From contig JASJEI010000035.1 of NCBI GenBank assembly GCA_030064795.1, positions 1 to 15,021 of the forward strand: a stretch of DNA of 15,021 nt, written 5' to 3'. Shown here in pieces: positions 1-6,949 of the stretch (its first letter is position 1; every line of letters begins with the position of its first letter). This DNA is from Pleurocapsa sp. MO_226.B13. Lineage in GTDB: Bacteria > Cyanobacteriota > Cyanobacteriia > Cyanobacteriales > Xenococcaceae. Under the pieces are notes generated by a model that worked only from the letters and a program-made list of their open reading frames with translations, was not told where the DNA came from and did not search any database. The position numbers were made by a program, and so were the translations under genes.

Positions 1-2
1 CA

Positions 3-2201
3 TCAGTCAAAAGCCAATCACTTGAAAAAATTTACGAACAAAATAAGAGCCAGAATCCTTACGTTCAAGAAAATTGGCGCGACCTAAACCAAGCAATAGA
101 CCTCTGGCAAAAATCAGCTTCAAATTACCATGATGAGGGGAAAAAAGATTTAGAAATTAAAATTCGTCTAAAAATTTCTCAAGGATATATTAGTCTGAAT
201 AAATTCGATCTTGCTATTGAAGAATTGAACCAAATTATTGATTTAAATCCCGATCGGCAAAAATTAGCTTTAGTTTTCGAGAAACTTGGAAATGTACATA
301 CTAGGTTAAACGAGCCTCAAAAAGCAATAGTCTTTTATACGAAAAGTATTCAAAATAACAATAAGTCAATATCAGCTTTAAACAGTATAGTTAAAGCCCT
401 CGAAAAGCGAAGCCAAGTTAAATTATTTAAAGCCAGCCAAGCCTCAAGAGAGAAAGAAGCTACCAAGTATAGTCTTCAGAGTGAACGCGCTCGCTCCCTC
501 GCCAGGAAATATGCGAAATCTGCCTTAAATTTAAGCAAAAACAATTCTTCACCTTCTGCCGTTCGTGCCATTATTGCCTGGAGCCAACTATTTAAACAAC
601 CACCACCAGCAGATCTGCTCAAAAGAGGAACTTCTATTTTAGATAAATTAGAACCATCTCGCTCGACAATCTTCACAATACTTGGTTGGTCTAGTATCGA
701 TCTTAATAATAAAGAAAGCTGGCTAAAAAAAGCTGATGAAATGGCATTCGCTATTGGCGATGCTTATGCCGAAAGCTATGTAAAGACGGAGTTAGGTTAT
801 TTCTATCTAGAAAATAAATCGTTTGAACGCGCCTTATCACTAGCTCAAGAGGCTCAACTACTTGCTCAATCTAATTTTGCCTTAGATAGTTTATTTCGTT
901 CTCAAACACTGAGTGGAAAAATCTATTTGCAAACCGGTCAAAATGAAAAGGCATTAGATAACTACAAAGGTGCAATTGCTTCAATTGATGCGATTTTCGC
1001 CCAAAATATCGATGACGATCGAACTAGCCAAATCCTAGATTTCAAACGCGATCTAGAACCAGTTTATCGCGAAACTTTAAATTTAATCTTGAGTAATCCA
1101 GAAGTTACACAAAATAGGCTAGATCGAGCTTTAATAATCTACGACAAACTTCAAATAGCTCAACTACGAGAATATTTTGGTGATAATTGTCTTGAAATTG
1201 TTAGAGAACAAGTCATTGACCCTGATTTTTCTCAAAAGAATACGGTATTAATCAACTCGATTATTTTAGATGACCAAGTTTTCTTAATTTTAAGGAAGCC
1301 AAATGGACGGAAAGTATTGAGCTCCGTCAAGATAGAAAAAGCTAAATTAATTAAATTGGCTCAAGGGTGGTACAAAGATTTAACTTTAGGATACTCTTGG
1401 GAATTTAGATCTGGTTCGCGTTTCTTTTACGATTTGATAATCGCTCCATTCGAGGCTGAACTACAACAGGTGAATCCATCTGCTTTGGTTTTTATCCATG
1501 ATGGAGTCCTCCGAAATCTGCCTATGGCAGCTTTACACGATGGCGATCGATTTTTGGCTCAAAAATGGGCTAGTGTTTCATCACTTGGTTTAGAGTACAC
1601 GACGACACCCGAAGATCAAAAATCCAAGTTTTTGGGTTTTGGTTTACAACAATCGGTTAGAGGTTGGCCAGAGTTAGATAATGTCAGGTCAGAAATAGAA
1701 CAGATTCGCTCGTATGTCGATGGTGAGGTCTTTTTAAACGATCGCTTTACTTCAGGTAATTTTTCTCAATTCGTTATACAATCCGATTATTCTATCTTGC
1801 ATTTGGCTACCCACGGATATTTTAGTGGAAATGCCGAGACTTCTTTTTTGGTCGCTTACGACCAAAGAATATCAGCCTTAAAGCTAGAAAGTATTTTAAG
1901 CCAGAGCAGCAGCTCGATCGAGCTCTTGGTATTAAGTGCCTGCGAAACTGCCGTGGGGAGCGAACTATCTCTTTTAGGTCTGGCTGGGATAGCAGCAAGA
2001 AGCGGAGTAAAAACTATTGTTGGAAGCTTATGGCAGGTAGGAGATGAAAACCAATCAGAAATGATCGACTCTTTTTATTTTTATCTTACCGAGAAAAAAT
2101 TAGATAAAGCCTCCGCTCTTCAAAAGGCGCAGATCGAGCAAATAAATCTTTTAGCGCATCCTCAAAAATGGGCCTCCCTCAGTTTGATTGGCAGTTTTTG
2201 A
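3..2201 (+). CDS. TPR-CHAT caspase-like protein (5' partial)
   Basis: The reading frame is open from the left edge, so the true start lies outside the window; 732 residues are visible. The N-terminal half is helical and TPR-like (repeated helical pairs such as the one around AIVFYTKSIQ and another around ALDNYKGAIASI). The C-terminal 300 or so residues form a CHAT domain (Caspase HetF Associated with TPRs). The expected catalytic dyad is visible: histidine in LHLATHG (codon 1812-1814) and cysteine in LSACETAVG (codon 1941-1943). The end HPQKWASLSLIGSF matches the usual CHAT terminus, so the 3' end looks intact. From family knowledge, these are predicted caspase-like cysteine peptidases, in cyanobacteria often encoded near haemagglutinin-type adhesins and TpsB transporters. 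The peptidase activity and substrate here are inferred. An internal TTG at 225 is in frame but is not a credible start, because coding sequence continues upstream of it. Confidence 0.9.
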   Translation, partial: SVKSQSLEKIYEQNKSQNPYVQENWRDLNQAIDLWQKSASNYHDEGKKDLEIKIRLKISQGYISLNKFDLAIEELNQIIDLNPDRQKLALVFEKLGNVHTRLNEPQKAIVFYTKSIQNNNKSISALNSIVKALEKRSQVKLFKASQASREKEATKYSLQSERARSLARKYAKSALNLSKNNSSPSAVRAIIAWSQLFKQPPPADLLKRGTSILDKLEPSRSTIFTILGWSSIDLNNKESWLKKADEMAFAIGDAYAESYVKTELGYFYLENKSFERALSLAQEAQLLAQSNFALDSLFRSQTLSGKIYLQTGQNEKALDNYKGAIASIDAIFAQNIDDDRTSQILDFKRDLEPVYRETLNLILSNPEVTQNRLDRALIIYDKLQIAQLREYFGDNCLEIVREQVIDPDFSQKNTVLINSIILDDQVFLILRKPNGRKVLSSVKIEKAKLIKLAQGWYKDLTLGYSWEFRSGSRFFYDLIIAPFEAELQQVNPSALVFIHDGVLRNLPMAALHDGDRFLAQKWASVSSLGLEYTTTPEDQKSKFLGFGLQQSVRGWPELDNVRSEIEQIRSYVDGEVFLNDRFTSGNFSQFVIQSDYSILHLATHGYFSGNAETSFLVAYDQRISALKLESILSQSSSSIELLVLSACETAVGSELSLLGLAGIAARSGVKTIVGSLWQVGDENQSEMIDSFYFYLTEKKLDKASALQKAQIEQINLLAHPQKWASLSLIGSF

Positions 2202-2241
2202 TTGCGCCCTTGAGTTGGTCAACTTCGCTCCTGTTATCAGT

Positions 2242-2799
2242 TCACAAATCGATAACCTCATCGATGGGAATCGCATCTCGACCCTTGAGATTGTGAGCAA
2301 CATCTAATTGATGTTTTCTGTGGTGTGGTTCTACATCTTTTCGTTGTTGTAGAACTCTTCGGATCACCTTATCGCCTCTGCCAGTGAGAGTGCGAATCGA
2401 ACCGATGCCGATATACCATTTATCTAGATGCGCTCTTGAGGGTGCATCGTTAAATTCCATCACCGTATCGATCGCCCGATTGATATCCCGTTCTGCCTCT
2501 ATAGTACGCTGTTGTTTTTTCCTGCCATTACTGCTTTTTTGTTGTCCGCTTGCTTCGGCATCTTGTTGACTACCGCGACCGCTAAGACTCGATTGTCCGT
2601 TATCGTTGCTCAGGTAAGAATTAGTGTTCTTGTCAGTATTTTCCGTGTTTGTTTGCTCTGATGTGACTTTACACGATGGTTTTTCTTTTTCGTTAGATTT
2701 AGATTTGTTAGCATTAGTCCCTTGATTGGGTTTTGGTTGCGTAACCGAGACATTTTCTCCGATCGCGCCGATGATTAATTGAGAAAGTAGAAAGACTGA
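2242..2799 (-). pseudogene. Start-less 3' remnant of a plasmid-type protein with a basic C-terminal domain
   Basis: On the minus strand a frame is open for 185 codons between stops at 2800-2805 and the terminator codon at 2242-2244. It contains no ATG, GTG or TTG until GTG 2461-2463. The reading still looks coding: a hydrophilic Ser/Asn/Lys/Gln linker (about 2750-2520) followed by an ordered domain with KWYIGIGSIRTLTGRGDKVI, HHRKHQLDVAHN and a final IDEVIDL. I associate this kind of C-terminal pattern with large cyanobacterial plasmid proteins, some annotated as protelomerase-like or DNA-binding, but I cannot confirm a family. The 5' part is missing and the adjoining sequence belongs to the recombinase on the other strand. 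This suggests a gene truncated by recombination or deletion. A start at GTG 2463 would give a 73-residue protein with only the C-terminal domain, which is the alternative reading. Confidence 0.5.
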
Positions 2800-2870
2800 T
2801 TATCACTCGCTCAATCGATGAAACCCCAATTAATGGGATAATAATTGAGTCGAGATCATCTCTTAGATTC

Positions 2871-3875
2871 GTGAGTTTCGCGATTACCCGCTTAGAAGCA
2901 TCTTTAGCGACTAAAATAGGTTCATCATTTCCCCTTGATGAAGCACCAGATGTTGTCGCCAAGTTACTGGCTTCAATACGCTCTCCCAATACTCGTCGAG
3001 CCTACCAAAAGGACCTTGGTGATTTTTTTCGAGTAATCATCGACCGAGAGCCGAGTCCAGATTTAGTTTTAGAATTTCTTCATTTAGAGCAAACGCAAGC
3101 AGTGAGCTTAGTAATTGATTACAAAGCCAAATTAATCGAACAGAAATTAAAGAGCGCTACGATTAATCGTCGTCTGGCTGCGATTAAATCTCTGACTACT
3201 ATTGGTCGCCAAATTGGTGTCTGTAACTACACTTTAGAAGATGTAAAAGGAGAAAAAATTCAACCCTATCGCGACACCAAAGGAGTAGATCGAGATCAGA
3301 TGATCGAAGTACTTTCCTTAGCTCGGCAAGCTAAAAATGCCAAGACTCATCGCTCCAGATTAAAAGGAATCAGGGATTACGCAATCTTAAGACTGTTATG
3401 GGGCAATGCTTTACGTCGGGGGGAAATAGCAGCGATGAGTCTTGGTGATTTCGACTCAGAAGCGAACACTCTACTAATTATCGGCAAGGGGAGCAATGGT
3501 GAAAAAGAAACGATCTCCCTGGCGACCAAAACGGCGAACGCGATCTTAGAATGGTTAGAAGTAAGAGGAGAAGATCATCCCCACGCGCCCTTATTTATTG
3601 CAGTTGATAATGCCAACTATGGTAAGAGATTGGGTGGAAACGCTATTTATACAATGGTAGACAAGTTATGCGCTGCTGCTGGGATCTCTAAGAAAATGTC
3701 GCCTCATAGAATCAGGCATAGTGCCATTACTGCGGCCTTGGATGCTACAGATGGCAACATCAGAAAAGTACAAAAGCTGTCTCGTCACAAAGATCTGAAT
3801 ACGGTGATGACTTATGACGATAACCGCAACAATCATCAAGATGAAATGAGTCATCTGTTAGACGATTTGGCGTGA
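2871..3875 (+). CDS. Tyrosine recombinase/integrase (XerC/D-like)
   Basis: A 334-residue phage-integrase-family recombinase, normal in length for Xer-type enzymes. It has an N-terminal SAM-like core-binding domain (about 28-130, with SPNTRRAYQKDLGDF and SATINRRLAAIKSL) and a C-terminal catalytic domain. All catalytic positions can be seen: R182 (ALRRGEIAAM), K206 (GKGSNGEK), H279 and R282 (SPHRIRHSA), H306 (SRHKDLNT) and nucleophile Y315 (VMTYDD). It should cut and rejoin DNA through a 3'-phosphotyrosine, for example in plasmid dimer resolution or element integration; its site is not known. The start is the first standard one, GTG 2871. The frame is open upstream to 2775 but with no ATG, GTG or TTG and no clear Shine-Dalgarno, so the N-terminus is uncertain. 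It is followed by remains of another recombinase and then the partition genes. Confidence 0.92.
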   Translation: MSFAITRLEASLATKIGSSFPLDEAPDVVAKLLASIRSPNTRRAYQKDLGDFFRVIIDREPSPDLVLEFLHLEQTQAVSLVIDYKAKLIEQKLKSATINRRLAAIKSLTTIGRQIGVCNYTLEDVKGEKIQPYRDTKGVDRDQMIEVLSLARQAKNAKTHRSRLKGIRDYAILRLLWGNALRRGEIAAMSLGDFDSEANTLLIIGKGSNGEKETISLATKTANAILEWLEVRGEDHPHAPLFIAVDNANYGKRLGGNAIYTMVDKLCAAAGISKKMSPHRIRHSAITAALDATDGNIRKVQKLSRHKDLNTVMTYDDNRNNHQDEMSHLLDDLA

Positions 3876-4053
3876 AATTGAACGAAGGCGCGACGAGCAG
3901 AGGGATCTCACTTTGCAAGTTAAATATAGGCACAAGTGCATTACCAAGGATATGCTACTAAGAATGGAGTCGATTTTTAGAGATACCCTAACCAAATGGC
4001 GGTCAAATCTCGTTGAATTTTCGGGCGAATCAGACCACATTCATACGGACTGA
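3862..4053 (+). other. Unassigned open frame downstream of the recombinase
   Basis: A 63-codon stretch, opening just after a TAG at 3859-3861 and overlapping the last codons of the recombinase in another frame. It begins with a strongly charged segment (REIERRRDEQRDL) and runs to TGA at 4051-4053. No ATG stands at its head; TTG 3913 or ATG 3952 would be the earliest candidate starts, and neither has a convincing ribosome binding site. It may be a small gene, the remnant of one, or chance. No homology is recognised. It leads directly into the recombinase remnant beginning near 4013, so it could belong to the same decayed region. Confidence 0.2.
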
Positions 4054-4245
4054 GATGGTCAAACTAAAAAAGAGCGATTTTGAGTCGAGACGGGCGCAGT
4101 TGAGGTTCGTCAAGGTAAAGGTGGCAAAGACAGAACTGTTTATTTGCCGACAGAGGCTATTCCTTTCGTACTTGAGTGGTTCAATGGAAAGCAACTAATT
4201 AGTTTTACGTCATTCAATAATGACTCAATTCATGAATGATGCTAT
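4013..4245 (+). pseudogene. Frame-broken remnant of a second tyrosine recombinase
   Basis: Two consecutive frames carry neighbouring pieces of an integrase catalytic domain. In the frame of 4013 one reads EMVKLKKSDFES, the usual segment after the first catalytic arginine. In the frame from 4096 one reads AVEVRQGKGGKDRTVYLP, the beta-hairpin carrying the catalytic lysine, then TEAIPFVLEWF, ending at TGA 4243-4245. The bases 4044-4061 also allow a GLRWS reading in a third frame, which may be the arginine motif itself. The C-terminal H-x-x-R and tyrosine motifs are absent. It therefore encodes no working enzyme. The remnant differs clearly from the intact recombinase just upstream (QGKGGKDRTVYLP versus GKGSNGEKETIS), so it is a different family member and not a partial duplication of that gene. 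Confidence 0.6.
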
Positions 4246-4260
4246 TTATTAATTGAGTCA
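4221..4260. repeat. Inverted repeat TGACTCAATT / AATTGAGTCA upstream of parA
   Basis: Two perfect 10-bp arms at 4221-4230 and 4251-4260, separated by 20 bp, stand about 140 bp before the ParA start. The central part of the left arm runs into a second palindrome, ATTCATGAAT (4228-4237). The 9-mer TGACTCAAT found in each arm recurs four times inside the downstream partner gene. The position next to a partition operon suggests a binding site for the partition proteins (operator or centromere). Confidence 0.6.
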
Positions 4261-4335
4261 CTATGTCTTTAAACTATTAATTAAATAAATATTTATATAT
4301 TTACTAAATGACTTTTTTTAGCATTTTTTTATTTT

Positions 4336-4370
4336 TACAATTGTACATTTTAGTTTCAAAGAGCTATCAT
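4336..4370 (+). promoter_or_regulatory. Candidate parA promoter with overlapping palindrome
   Basis: A -35-like TTGTAC (4341-4346) and a -10-like TATCAT (4365-4370) are spaced 18 bp, ending 32 bp before ATG 4403. The -35 overlaps a perfect 10-bp palindrome TACAATTGTA (4336-4345), a possible autoregulatory operator. The upstream 80 bp (4261-4340) are very AT-rich, which fits a partition-region control element. This rests on sequence pattern only. Confidence 0.35.
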
Positions 4371-4402
4371 TAAACCGCCAACCAACTAATTTGGGATTCA
4401 TT

Positions 4403-5212
4403 ATGCACGTTATATCTTGTATTAGCCTTTCTGGTGGTATGGGAAAAACTACCTGTAGCTTTTTCCTAGGTCTGTATTTGAGTAAACTAGGATACAAAGT
4501 TTTACTTGTTGATGGAGATCCTCAGTCCAACCTATCTTTTTATACTTCCACTTCTATTGAACCTGATGATCCTACTTTACTTGAAGTTTTAAAGAAAGAC
4601 GTTGATGTTGAAGATGGGATCTACGAAACTAAATATGATAATTTATGGATTATTCCTTCTGATGACGCTTTAAATAAAGCCCAAGAATATCTGTCTAGTA
4701 TTGGCATGGGAGCAATTGTTTTAAGAAAAAGGCTGATGGGCGTTTCTGATATATTTGATTTTTGTATTATCGACTCTCCTCCTCAACGTTCCCAAATAAG
4801 TCTGACCGTTGCTGGAGCTGCCGATTCACTACTAATACCCGCCGAAGTATCTAGCAAAGGCGTTAACTCTGTTTGTCGCACATTAGATTTGGTTGCCGAA
4901 CAAGCAGAAATTGATGCTTTTAGCGGAAAAGTTCTTGGTGTATTACCCTTCCGAGATCGTTGGGTTGGTCGTACCCAAACGACAAAAAGTCGAGAGAGCA
5001 TTGAAACTATTAAACTTTTTCTGTCTGAAGAGAAAAGATCTCCACTTCAAAATATTGAAGTTTTACCTTCCCTTATAGAATCTGAGCAATTTAAAAAAGC
5101 GATGGATTCGGGAAAAACTCTTGAGGATATTGGCTATGAAAAATTAGAATACCCATTTGAATACGTCTCTTCTTTATTGTCTTCTCCTTTACTAGCTTCT
5201 GCTTTAGCTTAA
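4403..5212 (+). CDS. parA: ParA-family partition ATPase
   Basis: A 269-residue ParA/Soj-type deviant Walker ATPase. Walker A is SGGMGKTT (residues 10-17, with P-loop K15 and T16), the switch region is LVDGDPQSN (35-43) and Walker B is CIIDSPP (121-127). ParA ATPases bind the nucleoid as ATP dimers and move plasmid copies through a partner that loads on a centromere. The start is taken at ATG 4403, so that the protein begins MHVISCISLSGG as family members usually do; an in-frame TTG at 4391 would add four residues. The signature lysine before the two glycines is a serine (S10), which is uncommon though I recall similar SGG forms in cyanobacterial plasmid ParA proteins. The next gene starts 22 bp downstream with its own ribosome binding site, so the two form an operon. 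Confidence 0.9.
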   Translation: MHVISCISLSGGMGKTTCSFFLGLYLSKLGYKVLLVDGDPQSNLSFYTSTSIEPDDPTLLEVLKKDVDVEDGIYETKYDNLWIIPSDDALNKAQEYLSSIGMGAIVLRKRLMGVSDIFDFCIIDSPPQRSQISLTVAGAADSLLIPAEVSSKGVNSVCRTLDLVAEQAEIDAFSGKVLGVLPFRDRWVGRTQTTKSRESIETIKLFLSEEKRSPLQNIEVLPSLIESEQFKKAMDSGKTLEDIGYEKLEYPFEYVSSLLSSPLLASALA

Positions 5213-5234
5213 TTCTTTTAGAGGTAATATATAT

Positions 5235-5780
5235 ATGACAGATTCTGCTATTGAGCGTCTTAAAAATCGGCAGCGCAAAAAAGTAACCACCAGGAATGCT
5301 TCTCTTAATCAAGATAATCACAAGAACATAAACACTAGTAGTAAGTCAAACAGTAGTGACTCAATACCTCAAGTCAGTCAATCATTAAGTGAGTCAAACA
5401 GTAGTGACTCAATATCTCAAGTCAGTCAATCATTAAGTGAGTCAAACAGTAATGACTCAATACCTCAAGTCAGTCAATCATTAAGTGGGTCAAACAGTAG
5501 TGACTCAATATCTCAAGTTAGTCTTTCTACAGACAATGAACCTGTTCGTAGAACTATTAGACTAGATCCCAAAGTTGATGAATATATGGATACTTTGTGT
5601 AAAGCGAATAAAGTTACCAAAGAAACTCTTTTTGAAGCTGCGATTTTAGTTTGCAGCAATAATCAAAAAACTTTAAAAAAGGTGATTGCAAATGCACAAG
5701 ATAGATATAGTAATCGTAAACGTATTGGTGAAATGAAAAAATTGCAAACTATGAACCGTAAATTTCAAAGCCATTTTTAA
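5235..5780 (+). CDS. ParB-like partner with RHH-type domain and Ser-rich tandem repeats
   Basis: A 181-residue basic protein co-transcribed with parA; AGAGG at 5220-5224 precedes ATG 5235. There are three parts. Residues 1-35 are basic (IERLKNRQRKK). Residues 38-101 are four Ser/Asn/Gln-rich 16-residue repeats, probably disordered. Residues 105-181 contain RRTIRLDPKVDEYMDTLCKA followed by NKVTKETLFEAAIL, which looks like a ribbon-helix-helix strand and two helices, then a basic tail. No HTH or CTPase motif of canonical ParB is seen. By position and the RHH-like fold it is probably the centromere-binding adaptor of a type Ib-like partition system, loading ParA and perhaps repressing the operon. 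The repeats are recent duplications at the DNA level. The exact fold is inferred by eye. Confidence 0.65.
   Translation: MTDSAIERLKNRQRKKVTTRNASLNQDNHKNINTSSKSNSSDSIPQVSQSLSESNSSDSISQVSQSLSESNSNDSIPQVSQSLSGSNSSDSISQVSLSTDNEPVRRTIRLDPKVDEYMDTLCKANKVTKETLFEAAILVCSNNQKTLKKVIANAQDRYSNRKRIGEMKKLQTMNRKFQSHF
5346..5537 (+). repeat. Four 48-bp tandem repeats carrying TGACTCA heptamers
   Basis: Units lie at 5346-5393, 5394-5441, 5442-5489 and 5490-5537; the first three are nearly identical and the last diverges after its first half. TGACTCAAT occurs at 5357, 5405, 5453 and 5501, exactly 48 bp apart. The reverse complement TGAGTCA occurs at 5390 and 5438, with a one-base variant TGGGTCA at 5486. In protein the unit is SNSSDSIPQVSQSLSE. 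The array lies inside the gene following parA and shares its heptamer with the inverted repeat at 4221-4260. Confidence 0.85.
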
Positions 5781-6097
5781 CTTTCTTCTTTCGTGCGTTT
5801 ACCCTGGTTGGAATGATGCTTTAAGCAACCCAAATTGAAAACTATTGTGGAAAACTTGCCCTATATTTTGGGCACTAGGTCAATCTGATTTAGGTACGAT
5901 TGCCCTGAATATGTTATTAACTAGCTGCTAAGTAATTTCAGCTAATTTTGTGATGGCAAGATAATTTAATTAAGCATAATTTTCACAATTATTGCTCAAC
6001 TATCTCGATATTTTTAATTATTTTTAAACCCAAAAAGTCCAAAATTTTATAGTTCAGAAAAAATGGCAAATTTTCCGTCTAAAAATAGCCTTTCAAC
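5781..6097. other. Gene-free AT-rich stretch after the partition operon
   Basis: No convincing coding sequence is visible in either strand. A weak GCCC/GGGC hairpin (5858-5861 with 5870-5873) is the only local structure, too short to call a terminator. The stretch separates the partition operon from the minus-strand secreted peptide ORF. Confidence 0.4.
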
Positions 6098-6235
6098 TCA
6101 ATTTGTGAGAAATGCGGGTATAGGCATTCCATAGGGATAGTGTTTATTGGGGTCGATACTTTGAGCGTATGCTGATAAACAATTGAGGTTGAAAATTGCT
6201 AGACAGATTACAATTAGACGAATTGTTGAAAACAT
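6098..6235 (-). CDS. Small secreted peptide, 45 residues
   Basis: A complete minus-strand ORF from ATG (6233-6235) to TGA (6098-6100). The product starts MFSTIRLIVICLAIFN and has a classic signal peptide: a short basic start, a hydrophobic core to about residue 20, and a cleavage motif AYA before Q25. About 21 residues (QSIDPNKHYPYGMPIP and a short tail) would remain after cleavage. The signal peptide pattern is better than expected by chance. The short mature part suggests either a true small exported peptide or the surviving 5' end of a longer secreted protein gene. No strong Shine-Dalgarno precedes the ATG. No family is recognised, and it lies alone between the partition operon and the acetyltransferase gene. 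Confidence 0.4.
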   Translation of the reverse strand: MFSTIRLIVICLAIFNLNCLSAYAQSIDPNKHYPYGMPIPAFLTN

Positions 6236-6460
6236 TTTTTTCAATCGGCGTAGACTTTGAGGTACGCAGTTTTTTTACTACTGATATGTTTTATACTTGA
6301 CACTTATAGTAGCTATCTTAATTGATAATCGCTAGATAGAGTTTAAAATTTAAGCTCTAAAAGACTTTGATGTTCCCAATACATATAGCCTAATGAAATC
6401 TGTACCCCGTGGCAGATAGTTTAAGATGATTATTGGATTAGGAAGATAGTTGGGGCATTT
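6236..6460. other. Intergenic stretch before the acetyltransferase gene
   Basis: No gene is seen. There is a small hairpin (CGTA/TACG arms near 6248-6265) followed by seven T residues from 6270, which could end a plus-strand transcript, and a short inverted repeat CTATCT/AGATAG near 6312-6338. Both are weak. The stretch presumably holds control sequences for the flanking divergent genes. Confidence 0.3.
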
Positions 6461-6949
6461 ATGAGCGAGCGCTGTTTACCTTCTGGTTGTATTTTGCGTC
6501 GAGCTACGGAGCGGGATATTTGGACGATTCGTAGATTAGTTTTGTCTGCTTACCTCGATTTTACTCAGTTACGTTGGCAACAGTTTTGGTTGATTGAACA
6601 AGAAAAAAAAACGATTGCCTGTGGACAGTTACGCAATTTTACTGCTGCTCAAGAATTAGGTAGTTTGGTAGTTGTGCCACAACAGCGCGGACAAGGTATT
6701 GGTGGTTATCTTACTCTTCATTTAATTAAACAAGCTACCAAACCTTTATATTTAGAATGTTTAGGCGAAAAATTGGCTGATTTTTACGACCATTATGGGT
6801 TTGAGGTAGTTACTTGGCAAGAGTTCCCCCCAGGGCTTAAGTTCAAGTTTGGTCTATCTCAAGTGGTCAAAACTGTTTTTCGTTTGCCCGTGGTTTTTAT
6901 GCGTTACCCAGAATCTCATTCGGCACTTGCGAGCAAATTTGTCACTTGA
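6461..6949 (+). CDS. GNAT N-acetyltransferase, 3' end altered by transposon insertion
   Basis: A 162-residue Gcn5-related N-acetyltransferase. Strand 1 and helix 1 are seen in ILRRATERDIWTIRRLVL (11-28). The acetyl-CoA motif is LGSLVVVPQQRGQGIGGYL (67-85) with the R/Q-x-x-G-x-G/A loop QRGQGIG at 75-81. The usual aromatic C-terminal segment is LADFYDHYGFEVV (105-117). It would transfer an acetyl group from acetyl-CoA to an unidentified amine. The last two codons and the stop (6941-6949) come from a transposon whose left end begins at 6940. Joining the sequence across the element restores K-F followed by NTSSLYGARVAISIAWCG and a TGA at 7337-7339, so the ancestral product was probably 178 residues. 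The core fold is complete before the insertion, so the truncated enzyme may still work. Confidence 0.88.
   Translation: MSERCLPSGCILRRATERDIWTIRRLVLSAYLDFTQLRWQQFWLIEQEKKTIACGQLRNFTAAQELGSLVVVPQQRGQGIGGYLTLHLIKQATKPLYLECLGEKLADFYDHYGFEVVTWQEFPPGLKFKFGLSQVVKTVFRLPVVFMRYPESHSALASKFVT
6935..6939. repeat. Target site duplication AAATT, left copy
   Basis: This 5-bp direct repeat, with its partner at 7277-7281, brackets the mini-transposon exactly at TGT and ACA. Removing one copy plus the element restores an open reading frame in the acetyltransferase gene. Confidence 0.8.

Noticed and set aside
2384..2569. Plus-strand frame of 61 codons
   Set aside because: It lies antisense to the minus-strand remnant, which has the more protein-like reading; composition looks like a shadow.
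2773..2850. AATTGAG/AATTAAT repeats before the recombinase as an attachment site
   Set aside because: The copies are short, AT-rich and imperfect; no core with flanking arms could be defined.
2714..2989. Minus-strand frame of 91 codons over the recombinase start
   Set aside because: Its first third is antisense to the recombinase coding region and the rest reads through the junction in a different frame from the remnant; no recognisable motif.
4391..4402. TTG 4391 as ParA start
   Set aside because: It would add four residues not seen in the family; ATG 4403 gives the usual N-terminus.
5858..5873. GCCC/GGGC hairpin as terminator of the partition operon
   Set aside because: Only four base pairs and no T-run, and it lies about 80 bp after the stop codon.
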